A stretch of 64,000 bases of DNA from Pseudomonas fragi (lineage in GTDB: Bacteria > Pseudomonadota > Gammaproteobacteria > Pseudomonadales > Pseudomonadaceae), in the NCBI RefSeq assembly GCF_900105835.1, contig NZ_LT629783.1, positions 2,659,001-2,723,000 on the forward strand. The letters are read 5' to 3'. The stretch's first letter is position 1; each line of letters starts with the position of its first letter. Below, one piece after another: positions 27,089 through 37,175 of the stretch. A program made the position numbers and the translations under genes. Below the pieces are notes generated by a model. The model had not been told where the DNA came from and searched no databases. It saw only the letters and a list, made by a program, of their open reading frames with translations.

Positions 27089-29395
27089 TTAGCGCGGCAC
27101 TACCGGCTTGCGGGCCGGGCGCTGGCTCTTGCCGCCCTTGGCAGCTTCCTGGCGTTCCTTGGCAGCCTGCTTGTTGCGGGCAAACGCCGCGGCCTTGGCC
27201 TGTTCACGCTTGTCCCACGGGTTGCCACCATCACTGGCACGCGGCGGCAGGCCGGTGTGCTGGGTAAGGATCTTGGTGGTCTTCTCCCCTGCTACCTTGT
27301 GGCTGCCAGCCGGAGTCGAGTTTTTGCGACGGGCACTCTGATAGCTGTCGGTCGCCGGCTGATGCAACGGAATCAGCTGATCCTTGCCCGAACCGATCAG
27401 GTCGGCACGGCCCATACGGGTCAGCGCCTCACGCAGCATTGGCCAGCCCTTCGGGTCGTGGTAGCGCAGGAACGCCTTGTGCAGGCGGCGCTGCTCTTCG
27501 CTCTTGACGATGGTCACCGAGTCGCTCTTGTACGTGACCTTGCGCAGCGGGTTCTTGCCCGAGTGGTACATCGCGGTGGCGGTGGCCATCGGCGACGGGT
27601 AGAACGCCTGCACCTGGTCGGCACGGAAACCGTTGGTCTTGAGCCAGATCGCCAGGTTCATCATGTCTTCATCTTTGGTGCCCGGGTGGGCCGCAATGAA
27701 GTACGGGATCAAGTACTGCTCTTTGCCTGCTTCCTTGGTGTACTTCTCGAACATGCGCTTGAACTTGTCATAGCTGCCAATGCCCGGTTTCATCATCTGG
27801 TTGAGCGGACCTTCCTCGGTGTGTTCCGGGGCGATCTTCAGGTAACCACCAACGTGGTGGGTAACCAGCTCCTTCACGTATTCCGGCGATTCGACCGCAA
27901 GGTCGTAGCGCAGACCGGAAGCGATCAGGATCTTTTTCACGCCCGGCAAGGCACGCGCACTGCGGTACAGCTGAATCAGCGACGAGTGGTCGGTATTCAG
28001 GTTCGGGCAGATGCCCGGGAATACGCAGGACGGCTTACGGCACGCGGATTCGATTTCCGGGGTTTTGCAGGCAATGCGATACATGTTCGCGGTCGGGCCG
28101 CCGAGGTCGGAAATAACACCGGTGAAACCCGGAACCTTGTCGCGGATCTCTTCGATTTCGCGAATGATCGACTCTTCGGAACGGTTCTGGATGATCCGAC
28201 CTTCGTGCTCGGTGATGGAGCAGAAGGTGCAGCCACCAAAGCAGCCACGCATGATATTCACCGAGAAACGGATCATGTCGTAGGCCGGGATCTTTTCCTT
28301 GCCGTACGCAGGGTGTGGAATACGTGCGTAAGGCATGCCAAACACGTAGTCCATCTCTTCGGTGGTCATCGGGATCGGTGGCGGGTTGAACCACACGTCC
28401 ACTTCGCCATGCTTTTGCACCAGCGCACGGGCGTTGCCCGGGTTGGTTTCAAGGTGCAGCACGCGGTTGGCGTGAGCATAGAGCACCGCATCGCCACGCA
28501 CTTTCTCCACCGACGGCAAGCGGATAACCGTCTTGTCACGGGTCATGCGCGGGCTGGCCAGGATCTGTACGACCTTGGCTTCGTTCGGGTCTTCAACCGG
28601 GCCCTTTTCCTGCTCGATGGCGCAGGCCTGGGTGTCCTGGGTGTTGACGTACGGGTTGATGATCTTGTCGATCTTGCCCGGACGGTCGATACGCGTAGAG
28701 TCGACTTCGTACCAGTCTTTAGGCGTATCGCGACGGATGAACGCGGTACCGCGCACGTCAGTGATGTCTTCAATCTTGTGGCCGTAGGACAAACGCTGGG
28801 CCACTTCGACAATGGCGCGCTCGGCGTTGCCGTACAACAGGATGTCAGCGCAGGCGTCGATCAGGATCGAGTTGCGGACACGGTCCTGCCAGTAGTCGTA
28901 GTGCGCGATACGGCGCAGGGACGCTTCAATGCCGCCGAGGACAATCGGCACATTCTTGTAGGCTTCTTTACAACGCTGGCTGTACACCAGGCTGGCGCGA
29001 TCGGGACGTTTGCCTGCCATGCCACCTGGGGTGTAGGCGTCATCGGAACGGATTTTCTTGTCCGCGGTGTAGCGGTTGATCATCGAGTCCATGTTGCCGG
29101 CGGCAACGCCGAAAAACAGGTTCGGCTCACCGAGCTTCATGAAGTCGTCTTTGGACTGCCAGTTCGGCTGGGCAATGATACCCACTCGGAAGCCCTGGGA
29201 CTCCAGCAAGCGGCCAATAATGGCCATGCCAAATGACGGGTGATCGACATAGGCATCACCGGTCACGATGATGATGTCGCATGAATCCCAGCCAAGCTGA
29301 TCCATCTCCTCCCTGCTCATGGGCAGGAATGGTGCTGGGCCGAAACATTCGGCCCAGTACTTCGGATAGTCAAATAGAGGCTTGGCTGATTGCAT
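27089..29395 (-). CDS. ygiQ: YgiQ family radical SAM protein
   Basis: A 768-residue protein with an N-terminal cobalamin-binding-like domain (about residues 25-150), a radical SAM core whose [4Fe-4S] cysteines are in CFGGCTFC (CxxxCxxC, about residue 370), and a DUF3362 C-terminal part. The last 80 residues are Lys/Arg/Ala-rich and probably disordered. The reaction of YgiQ proteins is not established. The ATG at 29395 begins [19 protein letters not shown]; the frame extends to 29470 but its extra 25 residues do not resemble the family start. It stands between two REPINs. Confidence 0.9.
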   Translation of the reverse strand: MQSAKPLFDYPKYWAECFGPAPFLPMSREEMDQLGWDSCDIIIVTGDAYVDHPSFGMAIIGRLLESQGFRVGIIAQPNWQSKDDFMKLGEPNLFFGVAAGNMDSMINRYTADKKIRSDDAYTPGGMAGKRPDRASLVYSQRCKEAYKNVPIVLGGIEASLRRIAHYDYWQDRVRNSILIDACADILLYGNAERAIVEVAQRLSYGHKIEDITDVRGTAFIRRDTPKDWYEVDSTRIDRPGKIDKIINPYVNTQDTQACAIEQEKGPVEDPNEAKVVQILASPRMTRDKTVIRLPSVEKVRGDAVLYAHANRVLHLETNPGNARALVQKHGEVDVWFNPPPIPMTTEEMDYVFGMPYARIPHPAYGKEKIPAYDMIRFSVNIMRGCFGGCTFCSITEHEGRIIQNRSEESIIREIEEIRDKVPGFTGVISDLGGPTANMYRIACKTPEIESACRKPSCVFPGICPNLNTDHSSLIQLYRSARALPGVKKILIASGLRYDLAVESPEYVKELVTHHVGGYLKIAPEHTEEGPLNQMMKPGIGSYDKFKRMFEKYTKEAGKEQYLIPYFIAAHPGTKDEDMMNLAIWLKTNGFRADQVQAFYPSPMATATAMYHSGKNPLRKVTYKSDSVTIVKSEEQRRLHKAFLRYHDPKGWPMLREALTRMGRADLIGSGKDQLIPLHQPATDSYQSARRKNSTPAGSHKVAGEKTTKILTQHTGLPPRASDGGNPWDKREQAKAAAFARNKQAAKERQEAAKGGKSQRPARKPVVPR

Positions 29396-29517
29396 GTCGA
29401 TGACCGGTGTTGAGTGCAAAAAAGGGGGCGCGGCATTTACTAAGAAATTCGCGGGCGCGGAATATAGCACAAAAATTGATCAATTCCGACGGCAATGGTC
29501 GGAATTGATGACTCACC

Positions 29518-29604
29518 TGTGGGAGCGGGCTTGCTCGCGAAGGTATCGCTGCGGTTCGGCAGATATACCGAGTCGCCTGAATCGCGGGCAAGCCCGCTCC
29601 CACA
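29518..29604. repeat. REPIN 10
   Basis: 87 bp element ending 16 bp from the dnaB stop codon. The right arm is the ATCGCGGGCAAG variant. Confidence 0.92.
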
Positions 29605-29620
29605 GAAAAGCGCGGGGCGA

Positions 29621-31015
29621 TTAATCGTCGTCGAAGTTGTAGCTGCCCGGCGCCAGGTTTTCAAAGCGGGTGTATTTGCCGATAAACGCCAGGCGCGTCG
29701 TCCCGATAGGGCCGTTACGCTGCTTGCCGATGATGATCTCGGCAATGCCCTTGTGCTCGGTCTCGGGGTGGTACACCTCGTCCCGGTACACAAACATGAT
29801 GACGTCGGCATCCTGCTCGATGGCTCCGGATTCACGCAAGTCGGAGTTGATCGGGCGCTTGTTGGGCCGCTGCTCAAGGGAACGGTTGAGCTGCGACAGC
29901 GCCACTACCGGGCAGTTGAACTCTTTGGCCAGAGCCTTGAGGGATCGCGAAATCTCGGAAATTTCGTTGGTACGGTTGTCACCGCCCGAACCCGGGATCT
30001 GCATCAATTGCAGGTAGTCGATCATGATCAGGCCGATATCACCGTGCTCACGTACCAGTCGTCGGGTACGGGCGCGCATTTCCGACGGGCTGATACCGGC
30101 CGTATCGTCAATAAACAGCTTGCGGTCGTTGAGCAGGTTAACCGCCGACGTCAGGCGCGGCCAATCGTCGTCTTCGAGGCGACCGGCCCGGACCTTGGTC
30201 TGGTCGATACGGCCCAGGGACGACAGCATACGCATGATCAGCGATTCGCCTGGCATCTCGAGGGAGTAAACCAGTACCGCTTTTTCACTGCGCAAAACGG
30301 CGTTTTCAACCAGGTTCATCGCAAAGGTGGTTTTACCCATCGATGGACGGCCGGCGACGATGATCAAATCCGCAGGCTGCAGGCCGCTGGTCATCCCATC
30401 GAGGTCGGTATAACCGGTGGACAGGCCAGTGATGGCGTTGTCGGTGTTGAACAGCGTGTCGATGCGGTCGATGGCCTTGGTCAGCAGGTCGTTGACGCTG
30501 ACCGGGCCACCGGTTTTTGGCCGGGCCTCGGCAATCGCAAAAATCTGGCGCTCAGCTTCGTCGAGAATCTCTTCAGCGCTGCGCCCTTCCGGGTTGAAGG
30601 CACTGTCGGCGATCTCGGTACTGATGCCGATCAACTGACGCAAGGTCGCGCGCTGGCGCACGATCTGGGCGTAGGCCTTGATGTTGGCGACCGACGGCGT
30701 GTTTTTCGCCAGCTCACCGAGGTAGCCCAGGCCACCGACTTGCGAGGTCTGACCTTCCTTGTCCAGTTGCTCGGCAAGGGTCACGACATCGATCGGGGAG
30801 TTCTGGTCTGCCAGCTTGGCGATGGCGCGGAAGATCAGGCGGTGGTCATGTCGATAGAAATCACCGTCCGAAACCTGATCCAGCACGCGTTCCCAGGCGT
30901 TGTTGTCCAGCATCAAACCACCGAGCACAGCCTGTTCGGCCTCGATGGAATGCGGAGGCACCTTCAGGGCTGCGGTTTGTAGATCGTATTGCTCAGGAGC
31001 GGAGATATCGTTCAT
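29621..31015 (-). CDS. dnaB: Replicative DNA helicase DnaB
   Basis: A 464-residue hexameric helicase that unwinds DNA at the replication fork. The N-terminal primase-interacting domain (PHSIEAEQAVLGGLML, residues 20-120) is joined by a linker to a RecA-like ATPase with Walker A GRPSMGKTTFA (about 210) and Walker B LIMIDYLQLM (about 315). Starts at 31021 (GTG) and 31015 (ATG) are possible; I used the ATG. It follows rplI by about 120 bp with a stem-loop between them, so part of its transcription may come from the ribosomal operon. Confidence 0.96.
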   Translation of the reverse strand: MNDISAPEQYDLQTAALKVPPHSIEAEQAVLGGLMLDNNAWERVLDQVSDGDFYRHDHRLIFRAIAKLADQNSPIDVVTLAEQLDKEGQTSQVGGLGYLGELAKNTPSVANIKAYAQIVRQRATLRQLIGISTEIADSAFNPEGRSAEEILDEAERQIFAIAEARPKTGGPVSVNDLLTKAIDRIDTLFNTDNAITGLSTGYTDLDGMTSGLQPADLIIVAGRPSMGKTTFAMNLVENAVLRSEKAVLVYSLEMPGESLIMRMLSSLGRIDQTKVRAGRLEDDDWPRLTSAVNLLNDRKLFIDDTAGISPSEMRARTRRLVREHGDIGLIMIDYLQLMQIPGSGGDNRTNEISEISRSLKALAKEFNCPVVALSQLNRSLEQRPNKRPINSDLRESGAIEQDADVIMFVYRDEVYHPETEHKGIAEIIIGKQRNGPIGTTRLAFIGKYTRFENLAPGSYNFDDD

Positions 31016-31061
31016 GGCCACTTGGAATAGGTATGAAAATCAGAAACAGCAGAAAGACAAA

Positions 31062-31090
31062 GGGCACGACCTGTAAACAGGATCGTGCCC
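31062..31090 (-). terminator. Terminator or attenuator between rplI and dnaB
   Basis: Stem GGGCACGA.CCTGT/ACAGG.TCGTGCCC with a four-base loop, followed on the minus strand by the T-rich TTTGTCTTTCTGCTGTTTC. It likely separates ribosomal protein transcription from dnaB, with partial read-through. Confidence 0.75.
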
Positions 31091-31135
31091 GATGTTAACC
31101 GTCCGGCACACAAGGTGCCAGTCAGTTAAGACTGC

Positions 31136-31582
31136 TTAAGCAGCTACCACAACAACGCGTACGGTTGCTTCAACTTCGGCGTGCAGGTGCACAGCCACGT
31201 CGAATTCGCCAACGTTGCGGATAGTGCCGTTCGGCAGACGAACTTCGCTTTTAGCAACTTCAACGCCCGAGGCGGTCAGTGCATCAGCGATGTCGTGAGT
31301 GCCGATCGAGCCGAACAGCTTGCCTTCGTCGCCAGCGGTGGCAGTGATAGTCACTTCCAGCTCAGCCAGTTGGGCAGCGCGTGTTTCAGCCGAAGCTTTT
31401 TTGTCTGCAGCAGCTTGTTCCAGCTCAGCACGACGCTCTTCAAACGCAGCCAGGTTGGCAGCGGTTGCAGCGGTTGCTTTGCCGTACGGCAGCAGGTAGT
31501 TACGACCGTAACCGGCCTTAACATTTACTTTGTCGCCCAGGTTGCCCAGGTTCGCGACTTTTTCCAGAAGGATCAGTTGCAT
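31136..31582 (-). CDS. rplI: 50S ribosomal protein L9
   Basis: A 148-residue ribosomal protein: an N-terminal 23S rRNA-binding domain ([30 protein letters not shown]) joined by a long Ala/Glu-rich helix to a C-terminal domain. It is the fourth gene of the rpsF-rpsR-DUF2232-rplI operon, 19 bp after the membrane protein gene. Confidence 0.97.
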   Translation of the reverse strand: MQLILLEKVANLGNLGDKVNVKAGYGRNYLLPYGKATAATAANLAAFEERRAELEQAAADKKASAETRAAQLAELEVTITATAGDEGKLFGSIGTHDIADALTASGVEVAKSEVRLPNGTIRNVGEFDVAVHLHAEVEATVRVVVVAA

Positions 31583-31601
31583 GTGAAAATCCTCTTAACT
31601 T

Positions 31602-32498
31602 TTAACCTTCACCGTCCGCAGAGTCTTTATCGGTGCCTTTGGGCGCCAGACGTCCGCGAAAATCAATCAGGCTGTCGACAATGGCCAAAACCACGAGCAA
31701 CGGATAGATCAGCTGCATAAACAGCAACAGCGTGACGTACAACCCCACCAGCCAGAACTTGGCCAGTCGCTTTTGCGCCACCAGCCCATGAATCAGGGCC
31801 AGCCCGGCGAAGAACAACGCTACGCTGCACAACGGCGTAAGCATGGCCATTTCGGGACCGAAGTTCGGCCCTACAAGCATGCACGCCAGCAATACGAGCG
31901 CTGGTCCCAGCGGTAGGCGGATGCTGCGAAATTCGCTGGCAAAACCGCCCGGGTTATACAACAACGCCTGCCAATAACGCCCAAGCATCAGGCTAAGCAC
32001 GCTGACGACCTGCATCAAAGCTGCAATCAAACCGGTGAGGACGGGTGCAATCAGTGCTCCAAGGCGCGCTCGCTCTACGTCAGATAACTTGTCGTAGAGA
32101 CCATTGAGGACCTGCGGCAGAAGTTTTTCCAACTCCTGCGCCATCGCACCAATGGGTTCGCGGAAAACCGTACCCAGGACCACGCCATACACCACACCCA
32201 ACGCTACGCTGACCAGCAGCACGCGATTCCAGGACTGGCCGGCGCGCAACATCAACGCCAACCCCAGAGTTCCCAGCAGCACCATAAGGGTGCGAGGTTC
32301 TCCGATAAACCACCAGGCCAAGGCCGGCAGTAACGCCCATGAGAGGATGCTCAACGCATCTCTCGGACCGCGCCGCAGAAGCACAAGGCTACCTGCAGCA
32401 GCACTCAACCAGAACAAGAACGGCAATGCCGCACATCCGGCCACGATTAACGTGGCCTGCACACGGCCTCGCATGATGAACTCAGCTAAGGCGCGCAT
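31602..32498 (-). CDS. DUF2232 integral membrane protein
   Basis: A 298-residue hydrophobic protein with eight to nine membrane segments, matching DUF2232 (YybS-like). It sits inside the S6-S18-L9 operon, between rpsR and rplI, where pseudomonads usually carry such a gene. The length and spacing (36 bp after rpsR, 19 bp before rplI) suggest cotranscription with the ribosomal genes. The function is unknown; a transport or membrane-biogenesis role would be speculation. Confidence 0.8.
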   Translation of the reverse strand: MRALAEFIMRGRVQATLIVAGCAALPFLFWLSAAAGSLVLLRRGPRDALSILSWALLPALAWWFIGEPRTLMVLLGTLGLALMLRAGQSWNRVLLVSVALGVVYGVVLGTVFREPIGAMAQELEKLLPQVLNGLYDKLSDVERARLGALIAPVLTGLIAALMQVVSVLSLMLGRYWQALLYNPGGFASEFRSIRLPLGPALVLLACMLVGPNFGPEMAMLTPLCSVALFFAGLALIHGLVAQKRLAKFWLVGLYVTLLLFMQLIYPLLVVLAIVDSLIDFRGRLAPKGTDKDSADGEG

Positions 32499-32534
32499 GC
32501 TTTCAATCCTTTACTACTTGTCGACTGCCCGGTC

Positions 32535-32765
32535 TCAGCGGCCGTGGCTGTCGGTGTAGGCCAGCAGGGCCAGGAAGCGGGCGCGCTTGATAGCGGTGGC
32601 CAGCTGACGCTGATAACGAGCTTTGGTACCGGTGATGCGGCTTGGAACAATTTTGCCGGTCTCGGATACGTAAGCTTTCAGAGTGTTGAGATCCTTGTAA
32701 TCGATCTCTTTCACTTCTTCTGCGGTGAAGCGGCAGAATTTACGACGACGGAAGAAACGTGCCAT
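32535..32765 (-). CDS. rpsR: 30S ribosomal protein S18
   Basis: A 76-residue S18 with the typical [18 protein letters not shown] start and the conserved basic C-terminal region [21 protein letters not shown]18 forms a heterodimer with S6 on 16S rRNA. It lies 28 bp after rpsF. Confidence 0.98.
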   Translation of the reverse strand: MARFFRRRKFCRFTAEEVKEIDYKDLNTLKAYVSETGKIVPSRITGTKARYQRQLATAIKRARFLALLAYTDSHGR

Positions 32766-32793
32766 GTAATTGGCTCCTCAAAAGGTCCGTGGA

Positions 32794-33219
32794 TTACTCG
32801 TCAGCGTTATCGCTGGCGTCGCTGTTATCGCTGTCATCGCCATCGGCGCTGTCAGAATGCTCAGGACGGTCACGACGCTCACGGCGCTCACTGCGGTTCT
32901 CTTCAGCCTTGAGCATCTCGGACTGGCCAGTTACGGCTTCGTCGCGACGGATGACCAGGTTACGGATCACAGCATCGTTGTAACGGAAGTTGTCTTCCAG
33001 CTCAGCCAGGGCTTTGCCAGTGCACTCAACGTTCAGCATCACGTAGTGAGCCTTGTGAACATTGTTGATTGCGTAGGCCAGTTGACGACGGCCCCAATCT
33101 TCCAGACGGTGGATTTTGCCGCCGTCTTCTTCGATCAGCTTGGTGTAACGCTCTACCATGCCGCCGACTTGTTCGCTTTGATCCGGGTGGACCAAAAAGA
33201 TGATTTCGTAATGACGCAT
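32794..33219 (-). CDS. rpsF: 30S ribosomal protein S6
   Basis: A 141-residue S6 with the start [18 protein letters not shown] and the core [21 protein letters not shown] charged Glu/Asp/Arg-rich tail (from about residue 108, ending DNADE) is the kind of tail that RimK extends with glutamates. It is the first gene of the operon, with a strong promoter at 33342-33370 and a leader of about 115 nt. Confidence 0.97.
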   Translation of the reverse strand: MRHYEIIFLVHPDQSEQVGGMVERYTKLIEEDGGKIHRLEDWGRRQLAYAINNVHKAHYVMLNVECTGKALAELEDNFRYNDAVIRNLVIRRDEAVTGQSEMLKAEENRSERRERRDRPEHSDSADGDDSDNSDASDNADE

Positions 33220-33335
33220 GAATGCTCCTTACGGGTTGTAGCCTGCCGCTAACTAAAAAGCGGTCAGACAAGGAGTGAATGACACTTGTGTGTCTTGCCT
33301 AGAGAGGCACATATGCGCCCGCCATGACGGCAAGG
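33220..33335 (-). promoter_or_regulatory. rpsF leader, candidate S6:S18 autoregulatory element
   Basis: The roughly 115 nt leader includes a hairpin CCGCT/AGCGG at 33246-33263, about 25 nt before the start, with a CCG near its base. S6:S18 binds such leaders in many bacteria and shuts down its own translation. The structural match is only visual. Confidence 0.45.
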
Positions 33336-33341
33336 GGCGCA

Positions 33342-33370
33342 ATTGTAGAGAAGGGACAACGGAGGCGCAA
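33342..33370 (-). promoter_or_regulatory. rpsF operon promoter
   Basis: On the minus strand, -35 TTGCGC (33365-33370), a 17 bp spacer and -10 TACAAT (33342-33347): a near-consensus sigma-70 promoter upstream of rpsF. Confidence 0.75.
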
Positions 33371-33421
33371 GGCAATTGGTGATTATTTGAACAATCTTTG
33401 CCTGCAAACACCACAAACCAA

Positions 33422-33508
33422 TGTGGGAGCGGGCTTGCTCGCGATGGCATCGCTGCGGTCATCCTGAGACACCGTGTGATACGCATCGCGAGCAAGCCCG
33501 CTCCCACA
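33422..33508. repeat. REPIN 11
   Basis: 87 bp element ending 17 bp from the rlmB stop codon, and upstream of the rpsF promoter. Both arms are the common type. Confidence 0.93.
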
Positions 33509-33525
33509 TTTAACAGCCAGCCAGC

Positions 33526-34290
33526 TTACTTCTTCTTCGAAGAAGCCTTGGCCTTGGCGCCGCGCTGACGCTGGGCTTCGAACAGGCAAACGCCTGTCGC
33601 TACCGAAACGTTCAGGCTGCTGACGCTACCCGCCATCGGCAGCTTGACCAGGTAGTCGCAATGCTCACGGGTCAGGCGACGCATGCCCTTGCCTTCGGCC
33701 CCCATGATCAGGATGGTCGGACCGGTCAGGTCCTGGTCATAGATGCTGACCTCAGCCTCACCGGCCGTACCGACAACCCACAGGCCGCGCTGCTGGAGTT
33801 TTTCCAGGGTGCGCGCCAGGTTGGTTACGGCCACCAACGGAATAACTTCCGCTGCACCGCAGGCTACTTTTCGTACAGTCGGAGTCAATGTTGCAGACTT
33901 GTCCTTCGGCACGATCACAGCCAGTGCGCCGGCAGCATCTGCCGAGCGCAGGCAGGCACCCAGGTTGTGGGGGTCGGTCACGCCGTCCAGCACCAACAAC
34001 AACGGGGCACCTTCGGTGCGATCGAGCAGCTCGTCGAGCATGGCTTCGCCCCAGACCTGGCTCGGGCTAACGTCCGCCACCACGCCCTGGTGCACGCCTT
34101 CAACCCAGACGTCCATTTCACGACGCTCGGCCTGGCCGACAGCCACACGGTTTTCGTTGGCCAGTTCGATCAGGGTTTGTACCCGCGGGTCACTGCGACC
34201 CTCTGCCAGCCATACCTGCTTGACGCGCTTGGGATGGTGACGCAGCAATGCTTCTACGGCATGCACGCCGTAGATTTTTTCCAGACTCAT
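33526..34290 (-). CDS. rlmB: 23S rRNA (guanosine-2'-O-)-methyltransferase RlmB
   Basis: A 254-residue SPOUT methyltransferase that methylates the 2'-OH of G2251 of 23S rRNA. An N-terminal substrate-binding domain (residues 1-80) precedes the SPOUT core with VLDGVTDPHNLGACLRSADA, MGAEGKGMRRLTREHCD and PMAGSVSSLNVSVATGV. It overlaps the rnr stop by four bases, so the pair is translationally coupled as in other gamma-proteobacteria. Confidence 0.96.
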   Translation of the reverse strand: MSLEKIYGVHAVEALLRHHPKRVKQVWLAEGRSDPRVQTLIELANENRVAVGQAERREMDVWVEGVHQGVVADVSPSQVWGEAMLDELLDRTEGAPLLLVLDGVTDPHNLGACLRSADAAGALAVIVPKDKSATLTPTVRKVACGAAEVIPLVAVTNLARTLEKLQQRGLWVVGTAGEAEVSIYDQDLTGPTILIMGAEGKGMRRLTREHCDYLVKLPMAGSVSSLNVSVATGVCLFEAQRQRGAKAKASSKKK

Positions 34291-36950
34291 GACTTGGCCT
34301 TAGGTTTGCGCGCCCCGCCGCTTTTGGCGGCTGGAGCGGTGCCCGATTTCGGCGGGCCTTTACGATGTTTGCTCGGCTTGGAAGGCTTGCCTGCATCTTT
34401 TGCAGGCGCCCCCCTACTCGACTTTCCCGGCTCCGATGTCCGACCGCCGCTTTTCGATTCGGCCAGCAGCGCCTGTTTCAGTTCACGGCTTTTACGCAGT
34501 TCGGCGTTTTTGGCCGCCGCGTCGCCAGGACGGTAAGCATCATCGGACGATTTCTTCACCGCCTTGGCTGGCGCACTGCGGCGCGCTGCCGGGGCAGGCT
34601 CAACCGGCTTTTCAGTCGCCTTGGTGCCCGACTTGCCAGCGTTTTTCGCTTTAGGCGCATCAGCAGTGCGATTTTTACGACCAATCGGCGCGCTGAGGGT
34701 TTTTTCCGCCATTTCGAAGTCGATCTTGCGCTCGTCGAGATCGACGCGCATGACCCGCACTTCAACGGTATCGCCCAAGCGGAAGCTGCGACCGGTGCGT
34801 TCGCCCGCCAGGCGGTGATGCACAGGATCGAAGTGGTAGTAGTCACCCGGCAAGGCGGTTACGTGAACCAGACCTTCGACATAAATGTCGGTTAGCTCCA
34901 CAAACAGGCCAAAACCGGTCACTGCCGTCACCACACCCGGGAACGACTCGCCTACGCGATCCTTCATGAACTCGCACTTGAGCCAGTTGGTCACGTCGCG
35001 GGTGGCTTCGTCGGCACGGCGCTCGCTCATCGAGCACTGCTCGCCGAGCTGCTCGAGGATCGCTTCGTCGTACGGATAAATCCGCGCTTTCGGGATGGTC
35101 ATCGCGCCAGCACGGCGAACGTGCGGGGTGTCCATCTTGGAATGGATCACACTGCGGATCGCACGGTGCGTCAACAAGTCAGGGTAGCGACGAATCGGCG
35201 AGGTGAAGTGGGTGTAGGCTTCATAATTCAGGCCGAAGTGGCCCTGGTTATCAGAGCTGTACACCGCCTGGCTCAACGAACGCAGCATCACGGTCTGGAT
35301 CAGGTGGAAGTCCGGACGATCCTTGATGCTGGCCAGCAATGCCTGGTAATCCTTCGGCGACGGACCGTCTTTACCCTTGTGCAGGCTCAGACCCAGCTCA
35401 CCGAGGAAGGCACGGAGTTTTTCCAGACGCTCCGGCGGCGGACCATCGTGAACACGATACAGCGCAGGAATCTCGTGCTTCTTGAGGAACTCGGCAGTGG
35501 CCACGTTGGCCGCCAGCATGCATTCTTCGATCAGCTTGTGCGCATCGTTACGGGTGGTCGGGCGAATGTCGGCGATCTTGCGATCGGAACCGAAGATGAT
35601 TCGGGTTTCCTGGGTCTCAAAATCAATCGCGCCACGGGTATGACGAGCCGCCAGCAGCACCTTGTACAGCGAGTAAAGCTGCTTGAGGTGCGGCACTACA
35701 TCAGCGTATTCGCTGCGCAGTTGCTTGGCTTCGCTGGTTTTTGGCTGTTCCAGGATAGTGCTGACCTTGTTGTAGGTCAGACGGGCCTGGGAGTGGATCA
35801 CCGCCTCGTAGAACTGGTAGTCGGTCATTTCGCCGGTTTTGGAGATGGTCATCTCGCACACCATGGCCAAACGGTCGACTTTCGGGTTCAGGGAGCACAG
35901 GCCGTTGGACAGCTGCTCAGGCAGCATCGGGATCACGCGCTCAGGGAAGTACACCGAGTTGCCGCGAACCTGGGCTTCGGCATCCAGGGCCGAACCGATT
36001 TTCACGTAGCTGGAGACGTCGGCAATCGCCACGTACAACTTCCAGCCGCCGGAGAACAGGCGCAGCTTGCCAGGCTTGGCTTCGCAGAATACGGCGTCAT
36101 CGAAGTCGCGGGCATCTTCGCCGTCAATGGTGACGAACGGCAGATGACGCAGGTCGATGCGCTTCTCTTTGTCTTTTTCTTCGACTTCCGGTTTCAACCG
36201 GCCCGCTTCCTTAAGGACAGCTTCAGGCCAGACGTGAGGAATGTCGTAGGAGCGCAGGGCAATATCGATTTCCATGCCCGGAGCCATGTAGTTGCCTACA
36301 ACCTCAAGCACATCGCCTTGCGGCTGGAAACGCGGGGTCGGCCAGTGAGTGATCTTCACTTCGACGAACTGACCGATCTTGGCGCCAGCGTTGCGACCCG
36401 GGGTCACCAGCACTTCCTGCTGGATCTTCGGGTTGTCGGCAACGACAAAACCAATGCCGCCTTCTTCAAAGTAGCGACCGACGATGGTTTCGTGAGCACG
36501 GGAGACCACTTCAACGATCACGCCTTCGCGACGACCACGGCGGTCCAGCCCCGAAACACGGGCCAGCGCGCGATCGCCATCGAACACCAGGCGCATTTGC
36601 GCCGGGCTCATAAACAGATCGTCGCTGCCGTCATCCGGCACCAGGAAGCCGAAGCCATCGCGGTGGCCACTGATGCGACCGAGAATCAGGTCAAGCTTGT
36701 CCACCGGCGCGTAAGTGCCACGGCGGGTGTAAATCAGTTGGGCATCACGCTCCATCGCACGCAGGCGACGGCGCAAGGCCTCGATTTGGTCTTCTGTAGT
36801 CAGACCGAACTCTTCCACCAACTGTTCACGAGCAGCAGGCGAGCCACGCTCGGCCAGGTGCTGAAGGATCAGTTCGCGGCTAGGGATAGGGTTTTCGTAT
36901 TTTTCCGCTTCACGTGCGGCCTCGGGATCGAGGGTCTGCCAATCGGCCAT
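34287..36950 (-). CDS. rnr: Ribonuclease R
   Basis: An 887-residue 3'-5' exoribonuclease. In order: an N-terminal helix-turn-helix, two cold-shock domains (about residues 80-240), the RNB catalytic domain (about 265-600) with the metal-binding DGEDARDFDDAV, then an S1 domain (about 660-745, VGESFPGVVTAVTGFGLFVEL). After that comes a long Lys/Ala/Pro/Ser-rich tail of about 130 residues, a low-complexity basic region typical of RNase R but long here. The enzyme degrades structured RNA. Confidence 0.96.
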   Translation of the reverse strand: MADWQTLDPEAAREAEKYENPIPSRELILQHLAERGSPAAREQLVEEFGLTTEDQIEALRRRLRAMERDAQLIYTRRGTYAPVDKLDLILGRISGHRDGFGFLVPDDGSDDLFMSPAQMRLVFDGDRALARVSGLDRRGRREGVIVEVVSRAHETIVGRYFEEGGIGFVVADNPKIQQEVLVTPGRNAGAKIGQFVEVKITHWPTPRFQPQGDVLEVVGNYMAPGMEIDIALRSYDIPHVWPEAVLKEAGRLKPEVEEKDKEKRIDLRHLPFVTIDGEDARDFDDAVFCEAKPGKLRLFSGGWKLYVAIADVSSYVKIGSALDAEAQVRGNSVYFPERVIPMLPEQLSNGLCSLNPKVDRLAMVCEMTISKTGEMTDYQFYEAVIHSQARLTYNKVSTILEQPKTSEAKQLRSEYADVVPHLKQLYSLYKVLLAARHTRGAIDFETQETRIIFGSDRKIADIRPTTRNDAHKLIEECMLAANVATAEFLKKHEIPALYRVHDGPPPERLEKLRAFLGELGLSLHKGKDGPSPKDYQALLASIKDRPDFHLIQTVMLRSLSQAVYSSDNQGHFGLNYEAYTHFTSPIRRYPDLLTHRAIRSVIHSKMDTPHVRRAGAMTIPKARIYPYDEAILEQLGEQCSMSERRADEATRDVTNWLKCEFMKDRVGESFPGVVTAVTGFGLFVELTDIYVEGLVHVTALPGDYYHFDPVHHRLAGERTGRSFRLGDTVEVRVMRVDLDERKIDFEMAEKTLSAPIGRKNRTADAPKAKNAGKSGTKATEKPVEPAPAARRSAPAKAVKKSSDDAYRPGDAAAKNAELRKSRELKQALLAESKSGGRTSEPGKSSRGAPAKDAGKPSKPSKHRKGPPKSGTAPAAKSGGARKPKAKS

Positions 36951-37111
36951 TAGATAGTTTTCACCTTGTCTATATGCGGGTTAGTTTGGCATACGCGTAT
37001 TGAAACGGGAAATTTCAGGCACTCACCGGGCCTTAATAGTCCTTTCTGACGCGCTTTGCTGCTGTCGACCAACCGTTCGCGAAATATTTTCACTATTTTT
37101 AAACACAACGC

Positions 37112-37140
37112 TTTACAGGTCAAAGGTTCGTCCGTAAGAT
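37112..37140 (+). promoter_or_regulatory. Promoter of tRNA-Leu copy 1
   Basis: -35 TTTACA, a 17 bp spacer and -10 TAAGAT, followed by a GC-rich discriminator (GCGCGCC) of the type found at stringently controlled promoters. Confidence 0.85.
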
Positions 37141-37175
37141 GCGCGCCATCAACAACGGCAACAGCGTTGAAGATA

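Noticed and set aside
27080..29236. A 718-codon open frame on the plus strand opposite ygiQ
   Set aside because: It mirrors the codon pattern of a clear radical SAM gene in a GC-rich genome, has no domain-like sequence and no ribosome site; it is a shadow.
35121..36953. A 610-codon open frame opposite rnr
   Set aside because: rnr is full length and has all RNase R domains; the antisense frame has no recognisable features.
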